NCBI RefSeq assembly: GCF_029846115.1
Contig: NZ_JARVZZ010000001.1
Span: 3,534,001-3,598,000 of the forward strand
Source: Serratia marcescens
GTDB lineage: Bacteria > Pseudomonadota > Gammaproteobacteria > Enterobacterales > Enterobacteriaceae
Direction: 5' to 3'
DNA length: 64,000 nt
Shown here: positions 1 to 8,730 of the stretch, piece by piece
How positions within the stretch are numbered: position 1 is the first letter of the stretch
Layout: each line of letters opens with the position of its first letter
Position numbers and translations under genes: made by a program
Notes under the pieces: model-generated
Seen by the model: only the letters and a program-made list of their open reading frames with translations
What the model was told of the DNA's origin: nothing
Databases searched by the model: none

Positions 1-24
1 TTCGTCACCGTCGCCGGCCGTTAA
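1..24 (+). CDS. C-terminal tail of an upstream gene (partial)
   Basis: Frame 1 reads FVTVAGR and then TAA at 22-24. An intrinsic terminator follows directly. That is what the last codons of a rightward gene cut by the window edge would look like. Nothing can be said about its product. The call rests only on the open frame and the terminator. Confidence 0.35.
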   Translation, partial: FVTVAGR

Positions 25-49
25 CCGCGTGTCGGATGAATGGCCAAAA

Positions 50-74
50 GCCCCGCTGTGCGGGGCTTTTTTTT
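50..74. terminator. intrinsic terminator
   Basis: GCCCCGC, loop TGT, GCGGGGC (50-66), followed by eight T. An A run precedes it, so it may also serve the leftward hydrolase operon whose last stop codon lies at 73. Confidence 0.8.
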
Positions 75-975
75 ACTCGCGAGCCAGTTCGAACAGCCGC
101 CGCGCCGCCGGGGTCAGCCCCAGCATGTGAATGCAGGCATGCACCATGCCCGGCAACCGTTCGCAGCGCACCGGCACGCCCGCCTCGCGCAGCCGCTGCG
201 CATACTGCTCGGCCTCATCGCGCAGCGGATCATATTCGCAGCTCAGGATGGTGGCCGGCGGTAACCCGCGCAACGTGGCGGCGTGCAGCGGTTCGGCGCC
301 GGGATCGCGCCGCTGGGCCAGATACTGCTGCCAACAAAATACCATCGCGTCGCGCGTCAGAAAGTGCCCCTCGGCAAACTCGCGATAACTGGTCGTCGCC
401 ATCTCGCGGCTGAGCGCCGGGTACAGCAGCAGCTGGCGCTCGATGTGCGGGCCGCCGCGATCCCGCGCCAGCAGCGCGACCGCCGCCGCCAGATTGCCCC
501 CGGCGCTGTCGCCGCCCACCGCCAGGCGCTGCGCGTCGATCCCCAACTGCGGCGCCTGTTGCGCCACCCAGCAGAGCGCCTGATAGACATCTTCCAGCGG
601 CTGCGGAAACGGGTATTCCGGCGCCAGACGGTAGTCGACCGACAGGATCACCCGGCCGGTGGCGTTGGCCAGCGCCTGACAGGGCCGATCGTACAGCGCC
701 AGCGAACCGAGGCACCAACCGCCGCCGTGGGCGAACAGCATCGCCGGCTGCGCGGCGGCGCGGTTTTCCCCCGCTGGGAGATAGGCGCGCAGCGCGATCC
801 GATACCCATCGGCGGCGACCACCGTAACGTCTCTGACGCCGCCGCTCGGTTCCGCCTCGCCCTGCAGCTGGCGTAAACCGGTTTCCGTGGCCGCGCGCAT
901 TTCCGCCAGCGACGCGGGAGGCGGCGCATCGGCCGATGCCGTCAAAAAAGCGGCAATGCGTTCATCGAGCGGCAT
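73..975 (-). CDS. alpha/beta hydrolase, HSL-type esterase/lipase
   Basis: A 300-residue cytoplasmic carboxylesterase-like protein. The hormone-sensitive-lipase family marks are clear: oxyanion-hole HGGG at about residues 83-86, nucleophile elbow GGDSAGG with Ser157, Asp249 in CEYDPLRDEA and His279 in GMVHA. These predict hydrolysis of short acyl esters; the real substrate is unknown. It is the last gene of a leftward three-gene unit and its start overlaps the end of the preceding hydrolase by 14 bases, which suggests translational coupling. The neighbours (an epoxide-hydrolase-like enzyme and a sugar isomerase-like protein) point to a small catabolic operon under the divergent TetR regulator. 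Confidence 0.88.
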   Translation of the reverse strand: MPLDERIAAFLTASADAPPPASLAEMRAATETGLRQLQGEAEPSGGVRDVTVVAADGYRIALRAYLPAGENRAAAQPAMLFAHGGGWCLGSLALYDRPCQALANATGRVILSVDYRLAPEYPFPQPLEDVYQALCWVAQQAPQLGIDAQRLAVGGDSAGGNLAAAVALLARDRGGPHIERQLLLYPALSREMATTSYREFAEGHFLTRDAMVFCWQQYLAQRRDPGAEPLHAATLRGLPPATILSCEYDPLRDEAEQYAQRLREAGVPVRCERLPGMVHACIHMLGLTPAARRLFELARE

Positions 976-1858
976 GCGGCTCTCCTGCCAAGAACGGCGT
1001 AATCAGTGTGATAAACGCCTCGTGACACTCCTCGGTAATGAAATGCCCGCAGCCGGCGACCGTTTCGCCCCGCAGATCGTGCGCATTGCCCCGCAGCGTC
1101 GTCAGCGGCGCGTCGCCGGTGGCGTGCTCGGCCCCCACCGTCAACACCGGCATCGTCAGGGGCCTGGCGGCGCGCAGGCGGTTCTGCCGCACGGTCTCCG
1201 GGATCGCCCGGTAATAGTCGAACCCGGCGCGCAGGCCGCCAGGCGCTGAGTAAGCCGCGATATACACCTCCGCCGCCACCCGATCGCGCCGATAGGACCA
1301 GCGGTTGAAGATATAGCCAAGATACTCCCGCTCACGCCCCTGGGTCAGGGTCTCCGGCAAATCCGCCAGCTGATTGAACATGAAATGCCACAGGAAAATG
1401 TTCTCCTCCGGTGCGACGAAAATCGGCGGCGGCGGCGCCAGACCGGGGATCACCGCCTCCGTCAGCACCAGACGCTCCACCGCCTGCGGGAAATCGCTCG
1501 CCATGGCGTATCCGATCCACATGCCGATGTCGTGGCCAACCAGTCGGTAACGTTCATGGCCCAATTGCGCCATCATCGCGTGCAATGTCGCACCGATGCT
1601 GCCGGTGTCATAGCCGCCAGCGGGCTTGTCAGAATCGCCGATGCCCGGCGGATCGACGGCGATCGCCTGAAAACCAGCCGCCGCCAGTGCTTGCATCACA
1701 TGGCGCCAGGTGTACCAGGTTTGCGGCCAACCGGGGATCAGCAGCACCGGCCGCCCTTCACCGGCCACCACGCAGTGAATGCGTCGGCCGTTGACCTGGA
1801 GATAGACGTGTTCCGCCGCGAGATCCGCCAACGGGACCTCGTTCTGTAGGTATTGCAT
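962..1858 (-). CDS. alpha/beta hydrolase, epoxide hydrolase/dehalogenase-like
   Basis: 298 residues from the chosen start. The frame is open to 1906, but the ATG at 1858 (MQYLQNEVPL) has AGGGAG about 7 bases upstream. The fold is the classical alpha/beta hydrolase: PGWPQTW near the N-terminus in the oxyanion-loop position, then GHDIGMW, where Asp replaces Ser as nucleophile as in soluble epoxide hydrolases and haloalkane dehalogenases, and a C-terminal GCGHF histidine. It probably opens an epoxide or a similar electrophile; the substrate is unknown. It is the middle gene of the leftward operon and overlaps the downstream esterase by 14 bases. Confidence 0.85.
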   Translation of the reverse strand: MQYLQNEVPLADLAAEHVYLQVNGRRIHCVVAGEGRPVLLIPGWPQTWYTWRHVMQALAAAGFQAIAVDPPGIGDSDKPAGGYDTGSIGATLHAMMAQLGHERYRLVGHDIGMWIGYAMASDFPQAVERLVLTEAVIPGLAPPPPIFVAPEENIFLWHFMFNQLADLPETLTQGREREYLGYIFNRWSYRRDRVAAEVYIAAYSAPGGLRAGFDYYRAIPETVRQNRLRAARPLTMPVLTVGAEHATGDAPLTTLRGNAHDLRGETVAGCGHFITEECHEAFITLITPFLAGEPHAAR

Positions 1859-1883
1859 GGGGTGACTCCCTGAAGGATTAGGC

Positions 1884-2939
1884 TCAGCGAATGCCGAGCA
1901 AGGCATTGATCTGTTGTGGGTTGACCGGCGCGCCGGCGAAGTCGTCGAACACTTTGTCGGTGACGCGGATAATGCGATCGCGAATGAAAGCTGCGCCTTC
2001 GCGCGCGCCGTCCTGCGGGTTTTTCAGGCAGCATTCCCACTCCAGCGCCGCCCACCCCGAATAGCCATACTGCGTCAGCCGTGAAAAGATGCCGTTGAAA
2101 TCGACCTGGCCGTCACCCAGCGAGCGGAAGCGGCCGGCGCGATCGATCCAGGATTGATAGCCGCCGTAAATGCCCTGGCGACCGGTCGGATTGAACTCGG
2201 CGTCCTTGACGTGGAACATGCCGATAACCTCTTTATAGATATCGATAAACTCCAGATAGTTGAGCTGCTGCAGCACCATATGGCTCGGATCGAACAGCAC
2301 CCGGCAGCGCGGATGATGGCCGACGCGCTCATGGAACATCTCGAACGTCACGCCGTCGTGCAGATCCTCGCTCGGGTGAATTTCATAACACAGGTTGATG
2401 CCCTGCTCGTCGCAGGCGTTGAGCACCGGCAGCCAGCGTTTGGCGAGCTCGTCGAACGCGGTATCGATCAGTCCTTCCGGGCGCTGCGGGAACGGGAACA
2501 GATAGGGCCAGGCCAGCGAACCGGAAAAGGTGCCCAGCTCGCTGAGCCCGAGCCGCGCCGACGCCTTCACCGCCAACAGCATTTGCTGCCGCGCCCACTC
2601 GCCGCGCGCCTGCGGATTGCCCTGCAGCGCCGGCGGCGCAAAGCTGTCAAACAGCGTATCGTAAGCCGGGTGTACCGCCATCAGCTGGCCGAAGATATGG
2701 CTGGTCAATTCGCTGACCACCAACCCCTGTTCCGCCAACATGCCGGTCAAATCATCGCAGTAGGTTTGGCTTTCCGCGGCGGTGGCCACGTCGAATAAAC
2801 GCCGATCCCAGGCCGGGATCTGCAGCGCGCTAAAGCCGGTCTGCGCCGCCCACTCGGCGATGGCGGGCAGGCTGTTGAATGGCGCGTTCTCATCGCTGAA
2901 CTGCGCGAGATGCAGGCTTGGACCTTTGAGGGTTTTCAT
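1884..2939 (-). CDS. sugar phosphate isomerase/epimerase family TIM-barrel protein
   Basis: 351 residues resembling the xylose-isomerase-like TIM-barrel family (AP endonuclease 2 fold). Metal-site signatures are visible: CYEIHPSED, LFDPSHMVLQQ, MFHVKDAEFNP and a late ALEWEC glutamate. Such proteins isomerise or epimerise keto-sugars or dehydrate inositol derivatives; the substrate here cannot be told. It is the first gene of the leftward operon, with AGGAG 6 bases before the ATG. That AGGAG lies inside the left arm of a 34-bp palindrome shared with the divergent TetR gene, so expression is probably controlled by that regulator. Confidence 0.85.
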   Translation of the reverse strand: MKTLKGPSLHLAQFSDENAPFNSLPAIAEWAAQTGFSALQIPAWDRRLFDVATAAESQTYCDDLTGMLAEQGLVVSELTSHIFGQLMAVHPAYDTLFDSFAPPALQGNPQARGEWARQQMLLAVKASARLGLSELGTFSGSLAWPYLFPFPQRPEGLIDTAFDELAKRWLPVLNACDEQGINLCYEIHPSEDLHDGVTFEMFHERVGHHPRCRVLFDPSHMVLQQLNYLEFIDIYKEVIGMFHVKDAEFNPTGRQGIYGGYQSWIDRAGRFRSLGDGQVDFNGIFSRLTQYGYSGWAALEWECCLKNPQDGAREGAAFIRDRIIRVTDKVFDDFAGAPVNPQQINALLGIR

Positions 2940-2945
2940 CGTAAA

Positions 2946-2979
2946 CTCCTATTGGTTGTCGATTGACAAACAATAGGAG
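2946..2979. promoter_or_regulatory. 34-bp palindrome, candidate TetR operator
   Basis: Outer arms CTCCTATTG and CAATAGGAG (9 bp, perfect), one mismatched pair, inner arms TTGTC and GACAA, central GATT. It sits between the isomerase and the TetR gene. Its left arm contains the Shine-Dalgarno sequence of the isomerase. TTGACA inside it (2963-2968) could be a -35 element for the rightward gene. The match to TetR-type symmetry is seen; binding is inferred. Confidence 0.7.
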
Positions 2980-3079
2980 CAAAGTGCGATGACCGCAAGC
3001 GAAATTTATAAAGACATTGGTATTCCCGCCGATTTAAGCGATCCTATGTCGCTGAATGGCCGGTAAATTGGAGCAGCGA

Positions 3080-3670
3080 ATGGCAGGCAGACCGCGCGAG
3101 TTCGATCGCGAACAGGCGCTATTGAAGGCGCGAAACTTATTCTGGCGCCAGGGTTACGAAGGCACCTCGATGTCGGATCTGGTGGCGGAATTGGGCATTG
3201 CTTCCGCGCGCATCTACAAGGCGTTCGGTTCCAAAGAACAGCTGTTCCGCGAGGCGATAGCCAGTTATGAAACCGAGGAAGGCGGCTTCGCCGATCGCGC
3301 CTTCGCGCAGGAAAGCGGCATTCGCCCGGCGATCAAACGCCTGCTGGAAGACGCCGTGCGGCTCTACAGCCGGCCGGATCTGCCGCAGGGCTGCATGGTG
3401 GTCTCCTCCGCCGCCAGCGTCAGTGCGGAAAACGACGGGCTCAAAACCTGGCTGGCTGAGCATCGTTTGCAGCGCACCCAGCAGATCGTCGAACGGCTGC
3501 GGCAGGCGGTGCAAGCCGGCGAACTGCCGGCCGGCACCGACGCCGACAGCCTGGGGGACTTTTTCGCCGTCTTCCTGCACGGCCTGTCGATTCAGGCGCG
3601 TGACGGCGTCACTGAAGCGCGACTGTTGGCGGCGGTAAAGGTGGCGCTCACCGCCCTGGGCGACGCTTAA
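3080..3670 (+). CDS. TetR/AcrR family transcriptional regulator
   Basis: 196 residues from ATG 3080 (MAGRPREF), chosen because GGAG lies 8 bases upstream; an in-frame ATG at 3056 has no ribosome site. The N-terminal helix-turn-helix is typical: AGRPREFDREQAL, then MSDLVAELGIASARIYKAFGSKEQLFREAI. The C-terminal part (PQGCMVVSSA and following) is a ligand-sensing domain of the kind seen in regulators of reductases and hydrolases. It is divergent from the isomerase/hydrolase operon and a large palindrome lies between them, so it probably represses that operon and itself. Its stop overlaps the convergent cupin gene by 4 bases. Confidence 0.9.
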   Translation: MAGRPREFDREQALLKARNLFWRQGYEGTSMSDLVAELGIASARIYKAFGSKEQLFREAIASYETEEGGFADRAFAQESGIRPAIKRLLEDAVRLYSRPDLPQGCMVVSSAASVSAENDGLKTWLAEHRLQRTQQIVERLRQAVQAGELPAGTDADSLGDFFAVFLHGLSIQARDGVTEARLLAAVKVALTALGDA

Positions 3671-3975
3671 TCTTCGGGCAGATCGAAAATCACCAGCGTG
3701 CCTTCGCTGCCCGGCAACACGCGGTGCGGTACGCCGGCCGCGGCCTGATACAGCTGGCCGGCCTGTACCACAATCGTTTCCCCCGCCACCTGCAGCCGCA
3801 GCTGCCCGCGGATCACCAGCAGCCCTTCGCTGTAATCATGCACTTCATCCGCTATGCTGCGCTCATCCATGCGCAGCACTTTGATATTGGCCGCACCGAC
3901 GCGGCCCAGCACGGCAGAACGCCAGGCCTCAGGCAGTTCGGCCGCCTGCAGGTTTAAATCAAACAGCATCGTCAT
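3667..3975 (-). CDS. small cupin-domain protein
   Basis: 102 residues forming a single cupin barrel: EGLLVIRGQLRLQVAGETIVVQAGQLYQAAAGVPHRV. This is the usual G(X)nPxG...H layout, ending with an ordered FDLPED tail. Several of the metal-binding histidines of classic cupins are absent, so it may bind a ligand without catalysis. It is convergent with the TetR gene (4-base overlap) and monocistronic. The product is confidently a cupin; the function is unknown. Confidence 0.8.
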   Translation of the reverse strand: MTMLFDLNLQAAELPEAWRSAVLGRVGAANIKVLRMDERSIADEVHDYSEGLLVIRGQLRLQVAGETIVVQAGQLYQAAAGVPHRVLPGSEGTLVIFDLPED

Positions 3976-4047
3976 ACCTTATCGCTACAGATGAACCGGC
4001 ACTCTACTGCAAAGCCGTCAGGTGCTGAAAGACGCGTTGGTTGTAGA

Positions 4048-4980
4048 TTATGCCCCGGCGTTCTGAGCCACCGCCTCACGCCGCAGCCATTGCCGCAGGT
4101 TTTCGCCCTCCTGCGACAATTCGCTATCCAGGCGGGCGCATAGGTAATAATCGCGGCCGTCGTCGATCGGCAGATCGAACATTTTGATTAACTCACCGCT
4201 CTCAAGGTACTGGGCGATTAACGGCTCGCGCATCAGCGCACACCCCAATCCCGCCTGCACCGCCGCCAGCGTCAGCAATCCGTCTTCGAACATCGGCCCG
4301 ATGCTGCGCAGCGGGCGTTTAACGCCGGCCTGCTGAAACCATTGCATCCAGGTATTGCGCTCTTCGTCGTGCAGCAACGGCAGCGTCGTCAGCTGATCCG
4401 GCGTATCGAGCAGACCGTGCAGTTTGCTGAATGCCCGGCTGCACACCGGCACCATTTGGCCGGACATCAGCTTTTCGCTGCGATAGCCGCTCCACTGCCC
4501 AACCCCGAAGCGGATCGACAGATCGGCGGCGTCGCTCAGGTAATTGCGGTGGTTGGCGTAAACCACATTGATATCGATATCCGGATTCTCGCGCAGAAAG
4601 CCGCGCAGCCGCGGAATGAACCAACCCATGCCGAACAGCGGGATCAGGCTGATGGTGACCTGCCGCGACGCGGACTGCTCGCGCACGTGTTCGGTCGCCT
4701 GGCGCAGCACGTTAAACGCCGAGCGGATCGAGCGGTAATATTCCCGCCCCTCGCTGCGCAGCACCAGATGGCGCCCCTGCCTTTCGGTCAACGGCATCTG
4801 TAAAAATGCCTCCAGCGTTTTCAGCTGATGGCTGACCGCCGAAGGCGAAATCATCAGCTCCTTCGCCGCCGCGCTGATGCCGCCCAGGCGCGCGATGGCC
4901 TCGAACGCCCGCACGGCGCGCAGCGGCGGATCGTTCGGCAGCATCGGCAACGGCTCATCGTACTGTTCTGTTTTTTTCAT
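4048..4980 (-). CDS. LysR family regulator (GcvA-like) of the adjacent importer operon
   Basis: 310 residues. The winged helix-turn-helix lies at about residues 17-80 (LRAVRAFEAIARLGGISAAAKEL and SPSAVSHQLKTLE), followed by a LysR substrate-binding domain with the GcvA-type phrase ISLIPLFGMGWFIPRL. The length is normal for the family. It is transcribed away from the Liv-type transporter and amino-acid hydrolase operon, with an AT-rich gap of about 170 bases between the starts. That is the standard LysR arrangement, so it probably activates that operon in response to the transported compound. The inducer is not known. Confidence 0.92.
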   Translation of the reverse strand: MKKTEQYDEPLPMLPNDPPLRAVRAFEAIARLGGISAAAKELMISPSAVSHQLKTLEAFLQMPLTERQGRHLVLRSEGREYYRSIRSAFNVLRQATEHVREQSASRQVTISLIPLFGMGWFIPRLRGFLRENPDIDINVVYANHRNYLSDAADLSIRFGVGQWSGYRSEKLMSGQMVPVCSRAFSKLHGLLDTPDQLTTLPLLHDEERNTWMQWFQQAGVKRPLRSIGPMFEDGLLTLAAVQAGLGCALMREPLIAQYLESGELIKMFDLPIDDGRDYYLCARLDSELSQEGENLRQWLRREAVAQNAGA

Positions 4981-5149
4981 ATATCGATTGTTTTATAGAA
5001 AATTCGGAAGAAGGGTTTATTTAATATAAATAAAAATCAATACATTAAAATCACTCGTTTTTTGTATAAGAAAGTATTTTTCCGTATTTTACAATTTTTT
5101 TAAATTCTCTACTGTGAGCCTCCTGACTCATTATCTCCGGACTCTCCCT

Positions 5150-6100
5150 ATGGATACGCTGGTACAGCAGACCGTCAACGGTTTGATGCTCGGCAGCATC
5201 TATGCGCTGATCGCGCTCGGCTACACCATGGTGTACGGCATCCTGCGCATCATCAACTTCGCGCACGGCGACGTGCTGATGGTCGGGGCGCTCAGCGCGC
5301 TGTCGGCGATCGGCGTGTTGCAGCATCATTTTCCCGCGCTTTCGCCCTACGCCACGCTGCTGCTGGCGGCCCTGTTCGCCATGGCCGTCTGCGCCATCAC
5401 CTCGATGGCGATCGAACGTCTGGCCTATCGCCGGTTGCGCACTGCGCCGCGCCTGGCCCCGCTGATCAGCGGCATCGGCGTCTCGCTGCTGCTGCAAACC
5501 CTGGCGATGCTGATCTGGTCACGCAATCCCCTGATGTTTCCGCAGCTGTTGCCGATGACGCCCATCGCCCTGACCGCAGGCAGCGCCGAACATGCACCGG
5601 CGGTGATCACCGGCACCGCGATCGTCACGCTGACGGTGGCCGTGGCGGTCATGGCCGGCCTCTGGCTGCTGGTCGAACACAGCCGTTTCGGCCGCGCCAT
5701 GCGCGCCACGGCGGAAAACCCGCAGGTCGCCGGCCTGATGGGCATCAGTCCTGACCGCATCATCGTTCTGACTTTTGCGCTCGGCGGCGCGCTGGCGGCG
5801 GTAGCCGGCATCATGATGGCCAGCAATTACGGCAACGCCGGTTTCTCGATGGGCTTTTTGCCCGGCATCAAAGCCTTTACCGCCGCCGTGCTCGGCGGCA
5901 TCGGCAACCTGCGCGGCGCGATGCTCGGCGGATTGCTGCTGGGACTGTTCGAATCGCTGGGGACCGGCTATCTCGGCGAGCTGACCGGCGGCGTCTTCGG
6001 CAGCAACTACCAGGACGTATTCGCGTTTCTGGTGCTGATCGCCGTGCTGGTCTTCCGCCCCTCCGGGCTGTTGGGCGAACGCATCGCCACGCGCGCATAA
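5150..6100 (+). CDS. ABC transporter permease, LivH type
   Basis: 316 residues from ATG 5150 (MDTLVQQTVNGLMLGSIYAL), which aligns with the usual LivH N-terminus; a GTG at 5114 is an alternative. It is a multi-spanning inner-membrane permease of the hydrophobic-amino-acid uptake family, with NGLMLGSIYALIALGYTMVY, NFAHGD and the late coupling-loop region GIKAFTAAVLGGIGN. It is the first gene of a seven-gene rightward operon. It should pair with the LivM-type permease to form the channel. The substrate is probably not a plain branched-chain amino acid, given the two amino-acid-derivative hydrolases at the operon end. Confidence 0.9.
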   Translation: MDTLVQQTVNGLMLGSIYALIALGYTMVYGILRIINFAHGDVLMVGALSALSAIGVLQHHFPALSPYATLLLAALFAMAVCAITSMAIERLAYRRLRTAPRLAPLISGIGVSLLLQTLAMLIWSRNPLMFPQLLPMTPIALTAGSAEHAPAVITGTAIVTLTVAVAVMAGLWLLVEHSRFGRAMRATAENPQVAGLMGISPDRIIVLTFALGGALAAVAGIMMASNYGNAGFSMGFLPGIKAFTAAVLGGIGNLRGAMLGGLLLGLFESLGTGYLGELTGGVFGSNYQDVFAFLVLIAVLVFRPSGLLGERIATRA

Positions 6101-6110
6101 GGACATCACA

Positions 6111-7223
6111 ATGACCGTTTTAACTTCCACGCTTCCCCTGGCCACGCCTCGGCGCGCCAGGCTGGGGCTCACGCTGTTCATTCTCGCCCTGCTGCTGGCA
6201 CCCTGGGTAGCGGGCGCCGCCGGCGGCAACTACTGGGTGCGCGTCGTCGACTTCGCGCTGCTGTACCTGATGCTGGCGCTCGGGCTGAACATCGTGGTAG
6301 GCATGACCGGATTGCTGGACATGGGCTTTATCGCTTTTTACGCCGTTGGTGCCTATCTGGCCGCGCTGCTGTCGTCACCGCATCTGACGCAGCAGTTCCC
6401 GCTGCTGCTGCAGGGGTTCCCCGACGGGCTGCACCTGTCGATGCTGTGGCTGATCCCGCTGGCGGCGCTGCTGGCGGCGGCGTGCGGCATTCTGCTTGGC
6501 GCGCCGACGCTGCGGCTGCGCGGCGACTATCTGGCGATCGTCACGCTCGGTTTCGGCGAGATCGTGCGTATTTTGATGCGCAATCTCGATCGCCCGGTCA
6601 ACCTCACCAACGGCCCCAAAGGCATTTCCGGCATCGACCCGGTCAGCCTGTTCGGCCTGAAGTTTTCCGGCATGCATGAGTGGTTCGGCGTGCGCTTCTC
6701 CGGCCTGTACCTCTATTACTACCTGTTCGCCGCGCTGCTGCTGGCGATCCTGTTTATCAGCCTGCGGCTGCAAAACTCACGCATTGGCCGCGCGTGGACG
6801 GCGATCCGCGAAGACGAGGACGCCGCGCGGGCGATGGGCATCAACACCCGCAACTTCAAGCTGCTGGCCTTTGCCATCGGCGCCACCTTCGGCGGCGTGG
6901 CCGGCGCGCTGTTCGCCGCGTTTCAGGGCTTCGTGTCGCCGGAATCGTTCACCCTGCAAGAGTCGATCGCCGTGCTGGCGATGGTGGTGCTCGGCGGCAT
7001 GGGGCACATCCCCGGCGTGATCTTGGGCGCGCTGCTGCTGGCCGCCCTGCCGGAGCTGCTGCGCAGCAGCATGGGGCCGCTGCAGCAGGCGCTGTTCGGC
7101 CAGGTGCTGATCGACCCGGAAATTATCCGCCAACTGTTTTACGGCCTGGCGCTGATCCTGGTGATGCTGTATCGCCCGGCGGGCCTGTGGCCGGCCCGTC
7201 ACCTAAGAGGAAACGCCGCATGA
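6111..7223 (+). CDS. ABC transporter permease, LivM type
   Basis: 370 residues with about nine hydrophobic segments. Family phrases: LYLMLALGLNIVVGMTGLLDMGFIAFYAVGAY, LRLRGDYLAIVTLGFGEIVRIL and AIREDEDAARAMGIN, the last being the cytoplasmic loop that contacts the ATPase. It starts 10 bases after the LivH-type gene and its stop overlaps the next ATG by 4 bases (ATGA), so translation is coupled with the ATPase gene. It forms the second half of the membrane channel. Confidence 0.92.
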   Translation: MTVLTSTLPLATPRRARLGLTLFILALLLAPWVAGAAGGNYWVRVVDFALLYLMLALGLNIVVGMTGLLDMGFIAFYAVGAYLAALLSSPHLTQQFPLLLQGFPDGLHLSMLWLIPLAALLAAACGILLGAPTLRLRGDYLAIVTLGFGEIVRILMRNLDRPVNLTNGPKGISGIDPVSLFGLKFSGMHEWFGVRFSGLYLYYYLFAALLLAILFISLRLQNSRIGRAWTAIREDEDAARAMGINTRNFKLLAFAIGATFGGVAGALFAAFQGFVSPESFTLQESIAVLAMVVLGGMGHIPGVILGALLLAALPELLRSSMGPLQQALFGQVLIDPEIIRQLFYGLALILVMLYRPAGLWPARHLRGNAA

Positions 7224-7990
7224 CGCCTTTGCTCGCTTTACACCACGTCAGCAAACGTTTCGGCGGCCTGACAGCGGTGGATGACGTCAGCATGAGCATC
7301 CGCCAGGGGGAGATCTACGGCCTGATCGGGCCGAACGGCGCCGGTAAAACCACTTGCTTCAATCTGATCACCGGCCTGTACCGTGCCGACGAGGGCGAGT
7401 TTCGCCTGTCGGGCCAGCGCTACAGGCCCCAGGCGATCGATAAAGTGGCGCAGGCCGGCATCGCCCGCACCTTCCAGAACCTGCGGCTGTTCAACGAAAT
7501 GAGCGTGCTGGAAAACGTGATGGTCGGCTGCCACGTACGTACCCGCAACGGCCTGTGGGCGGCGATCGCCCGCCATCGCCGCGCCAGGGAGGAGGAACAG
7601 GCGGTGCGCGATAAATCCCATGCGCTGCTGGAGTATGTCGGCATCGGCCAATTCGCCCATTACCGCGCCGGCGATCTCGCCTACGGCCACCAGCGCCGTC
7701 TGGAGATCGCCCGCGCGCTGGCGACCGAGCCCCGGCTGCTGGCGCTGGACGAACCGGCGGCCGGCATGAACGCCGGAGAAAAAGTGGCGCTGCGCGAACT
7801 GCTGCTGCGCATTCGCGACAGCGGCAAAACGCTGCTGTTGATCGAACACGACGTCAAGCTGGTGATGGGCCTGTGCGATCGCCTGACGGTGCTGGATTAC
7901 GGCAAAGCGATCGCCGAAGGCGAACCGGCGCAGGTTCGGCGTGAACCGGCGGTCATTCAGGCCTATCTGGGAGGCAGCGCGCATGTCTGA
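7220..7990 (+). CDS. ABC transporter ATP-binding protein, LivG type
   Basis: 256 residues from ATG 7220, the ATGA overlap with the permease. Walker A is GPNGAGKTT at about residues 37-45. The usual LSGG signature is replaced by LAYGHQRRLEIARAL, a known LivG-type variant, and Walker B is LLALDEPAAGMN. The sequence AGIARTFQNLRLF is typical of LivG. It powers import with the LivF-type subunit. The end overlaps the next start by 8 bases. Confidence 0.92.
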   Translation: MTPLLALHHVSKRFGGLTAVDDVSMSIRQGEIYGLIGPNGAGKTTCFNLITGLYRADEGEFRLSGQRYRPQAIDKVAQAGIARTFQNLRLFNEMSVLENVMVGCHVRTRNGLWAAIARHRRAREEEQAVRDKSHALLEYVGIGQFAHYRAGDLAYGHQRRLEIARALATEPRLLALDEPAAGMNAGEKVALRELLLRIRDSGKTLLLIEHDVKLVMGLCDRLTVLDYGKAIAEGEPAQVRREPAVIQAYLGGSAHV

Positions 7991-8696
7991 AGCCCTGCTG
8001 AGCGTTAAACAACTCAACGTGTCTTACGGCGGCATCCATGCGGTCAAAGGCATCGATTTTACGGTCAACGCCGGCGAACAGGTCACGCTGATCGGCGCCA
8101 ATGGCGCGGGCAAGACCTCCAGCCTGCGGGCGCTGACCGGGCTGCAGCCGTTCGAGGGCGACATCCTGTTCGACGGCCGTTCGATTCGCGGCGTTCCGCC
8201 GCACCGCTTGCTGCAGCAAGGGCTGGTGATGGTGCCGGAAGGACGCGGCATTTTTACCCGCCTAACGGTGCGAGAAAACCTGCAGCTGGGCGCCTATGCG
8301 CGCCGTGACAAACCGGCGGTGCGGCACGATTTCGAACGGGTATGCGCCACCTTCCCACGCCTGAACGAGCGCCTGCATCAACCGGCCGGGCTGCTTTCGG
8401 GCGGCGAACAGCAGATGGTGGCGATGGGCCGCGCGCTGCTCAGCCGCCCGCGCCTGTTGATATTGGACGAACCGTCGATGGGACTGGCGCCGATTGTGGT
8501 GGAGGCCATTTTTTCGGTCATCAAACAGTTAGCCCGTGACGGCGTCACGCTATTGCTGGTCGAGCAGAACGCCCGCCTGGCGCTGGAGTCTACCGATCGC
8601 GCCTATGTGTTGGACAGCGGTAGCCTGAGCCACAGCGGCCGCTCCGCCGACATGCTGGACGATGAAAAAATCAAACAGATCTATTTGGGTGAATAA
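7983..8696 (+). CDS. ABC transporter ATP-binding protein, LivF type
   Basis: 237 residues from ATG 7983 (MSEALLSVKQLNVSYGG). It has Walker A GANGAGKTS, the signature LLSGGEQQMVAMGRAL and Walker B LLILDEPSMGLAP, plus VPEGRGIFTRLTVRENL, which is diagnostic for LivF. It is the second ATPase of the importer. The start lies 8 bases inside the preceding gene, so the two are expected to be made in equal amounts. Confidence 0.92.
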   Translation: MSEALLSVKQLNVSYGGIHAVKGIDFTVNAGEQVTLIGANGAGKTSSLRALTGLQPFEGDILFDGRSIRGVPPHRLLQQGLVMVPEGRGIFTRLTVRENLQLGAYARRDKPAVRHDFERVCATFPRLNERLHQPAGLLSGGEQQMVAMGRALLSRPRLLILDEPSMGLAPIVVEAIFSVIKQLARDGVTLLLVEQNARLALESTDRAYVLDSGSLSHSGRSADMLDDEKIKQIYLGE

Positions 8697-8730
8697 CCGT
8701 TGTTACCTTTAACCGCACCAGGAGTATGAC

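Noticed and set aside
6680..7219. N-terminal extension of the LivG-type frame
   Set aside because: The extra residues are the wrong-phase translation of the LivM gene; LivG starts at the ATGA overlap at 7220.
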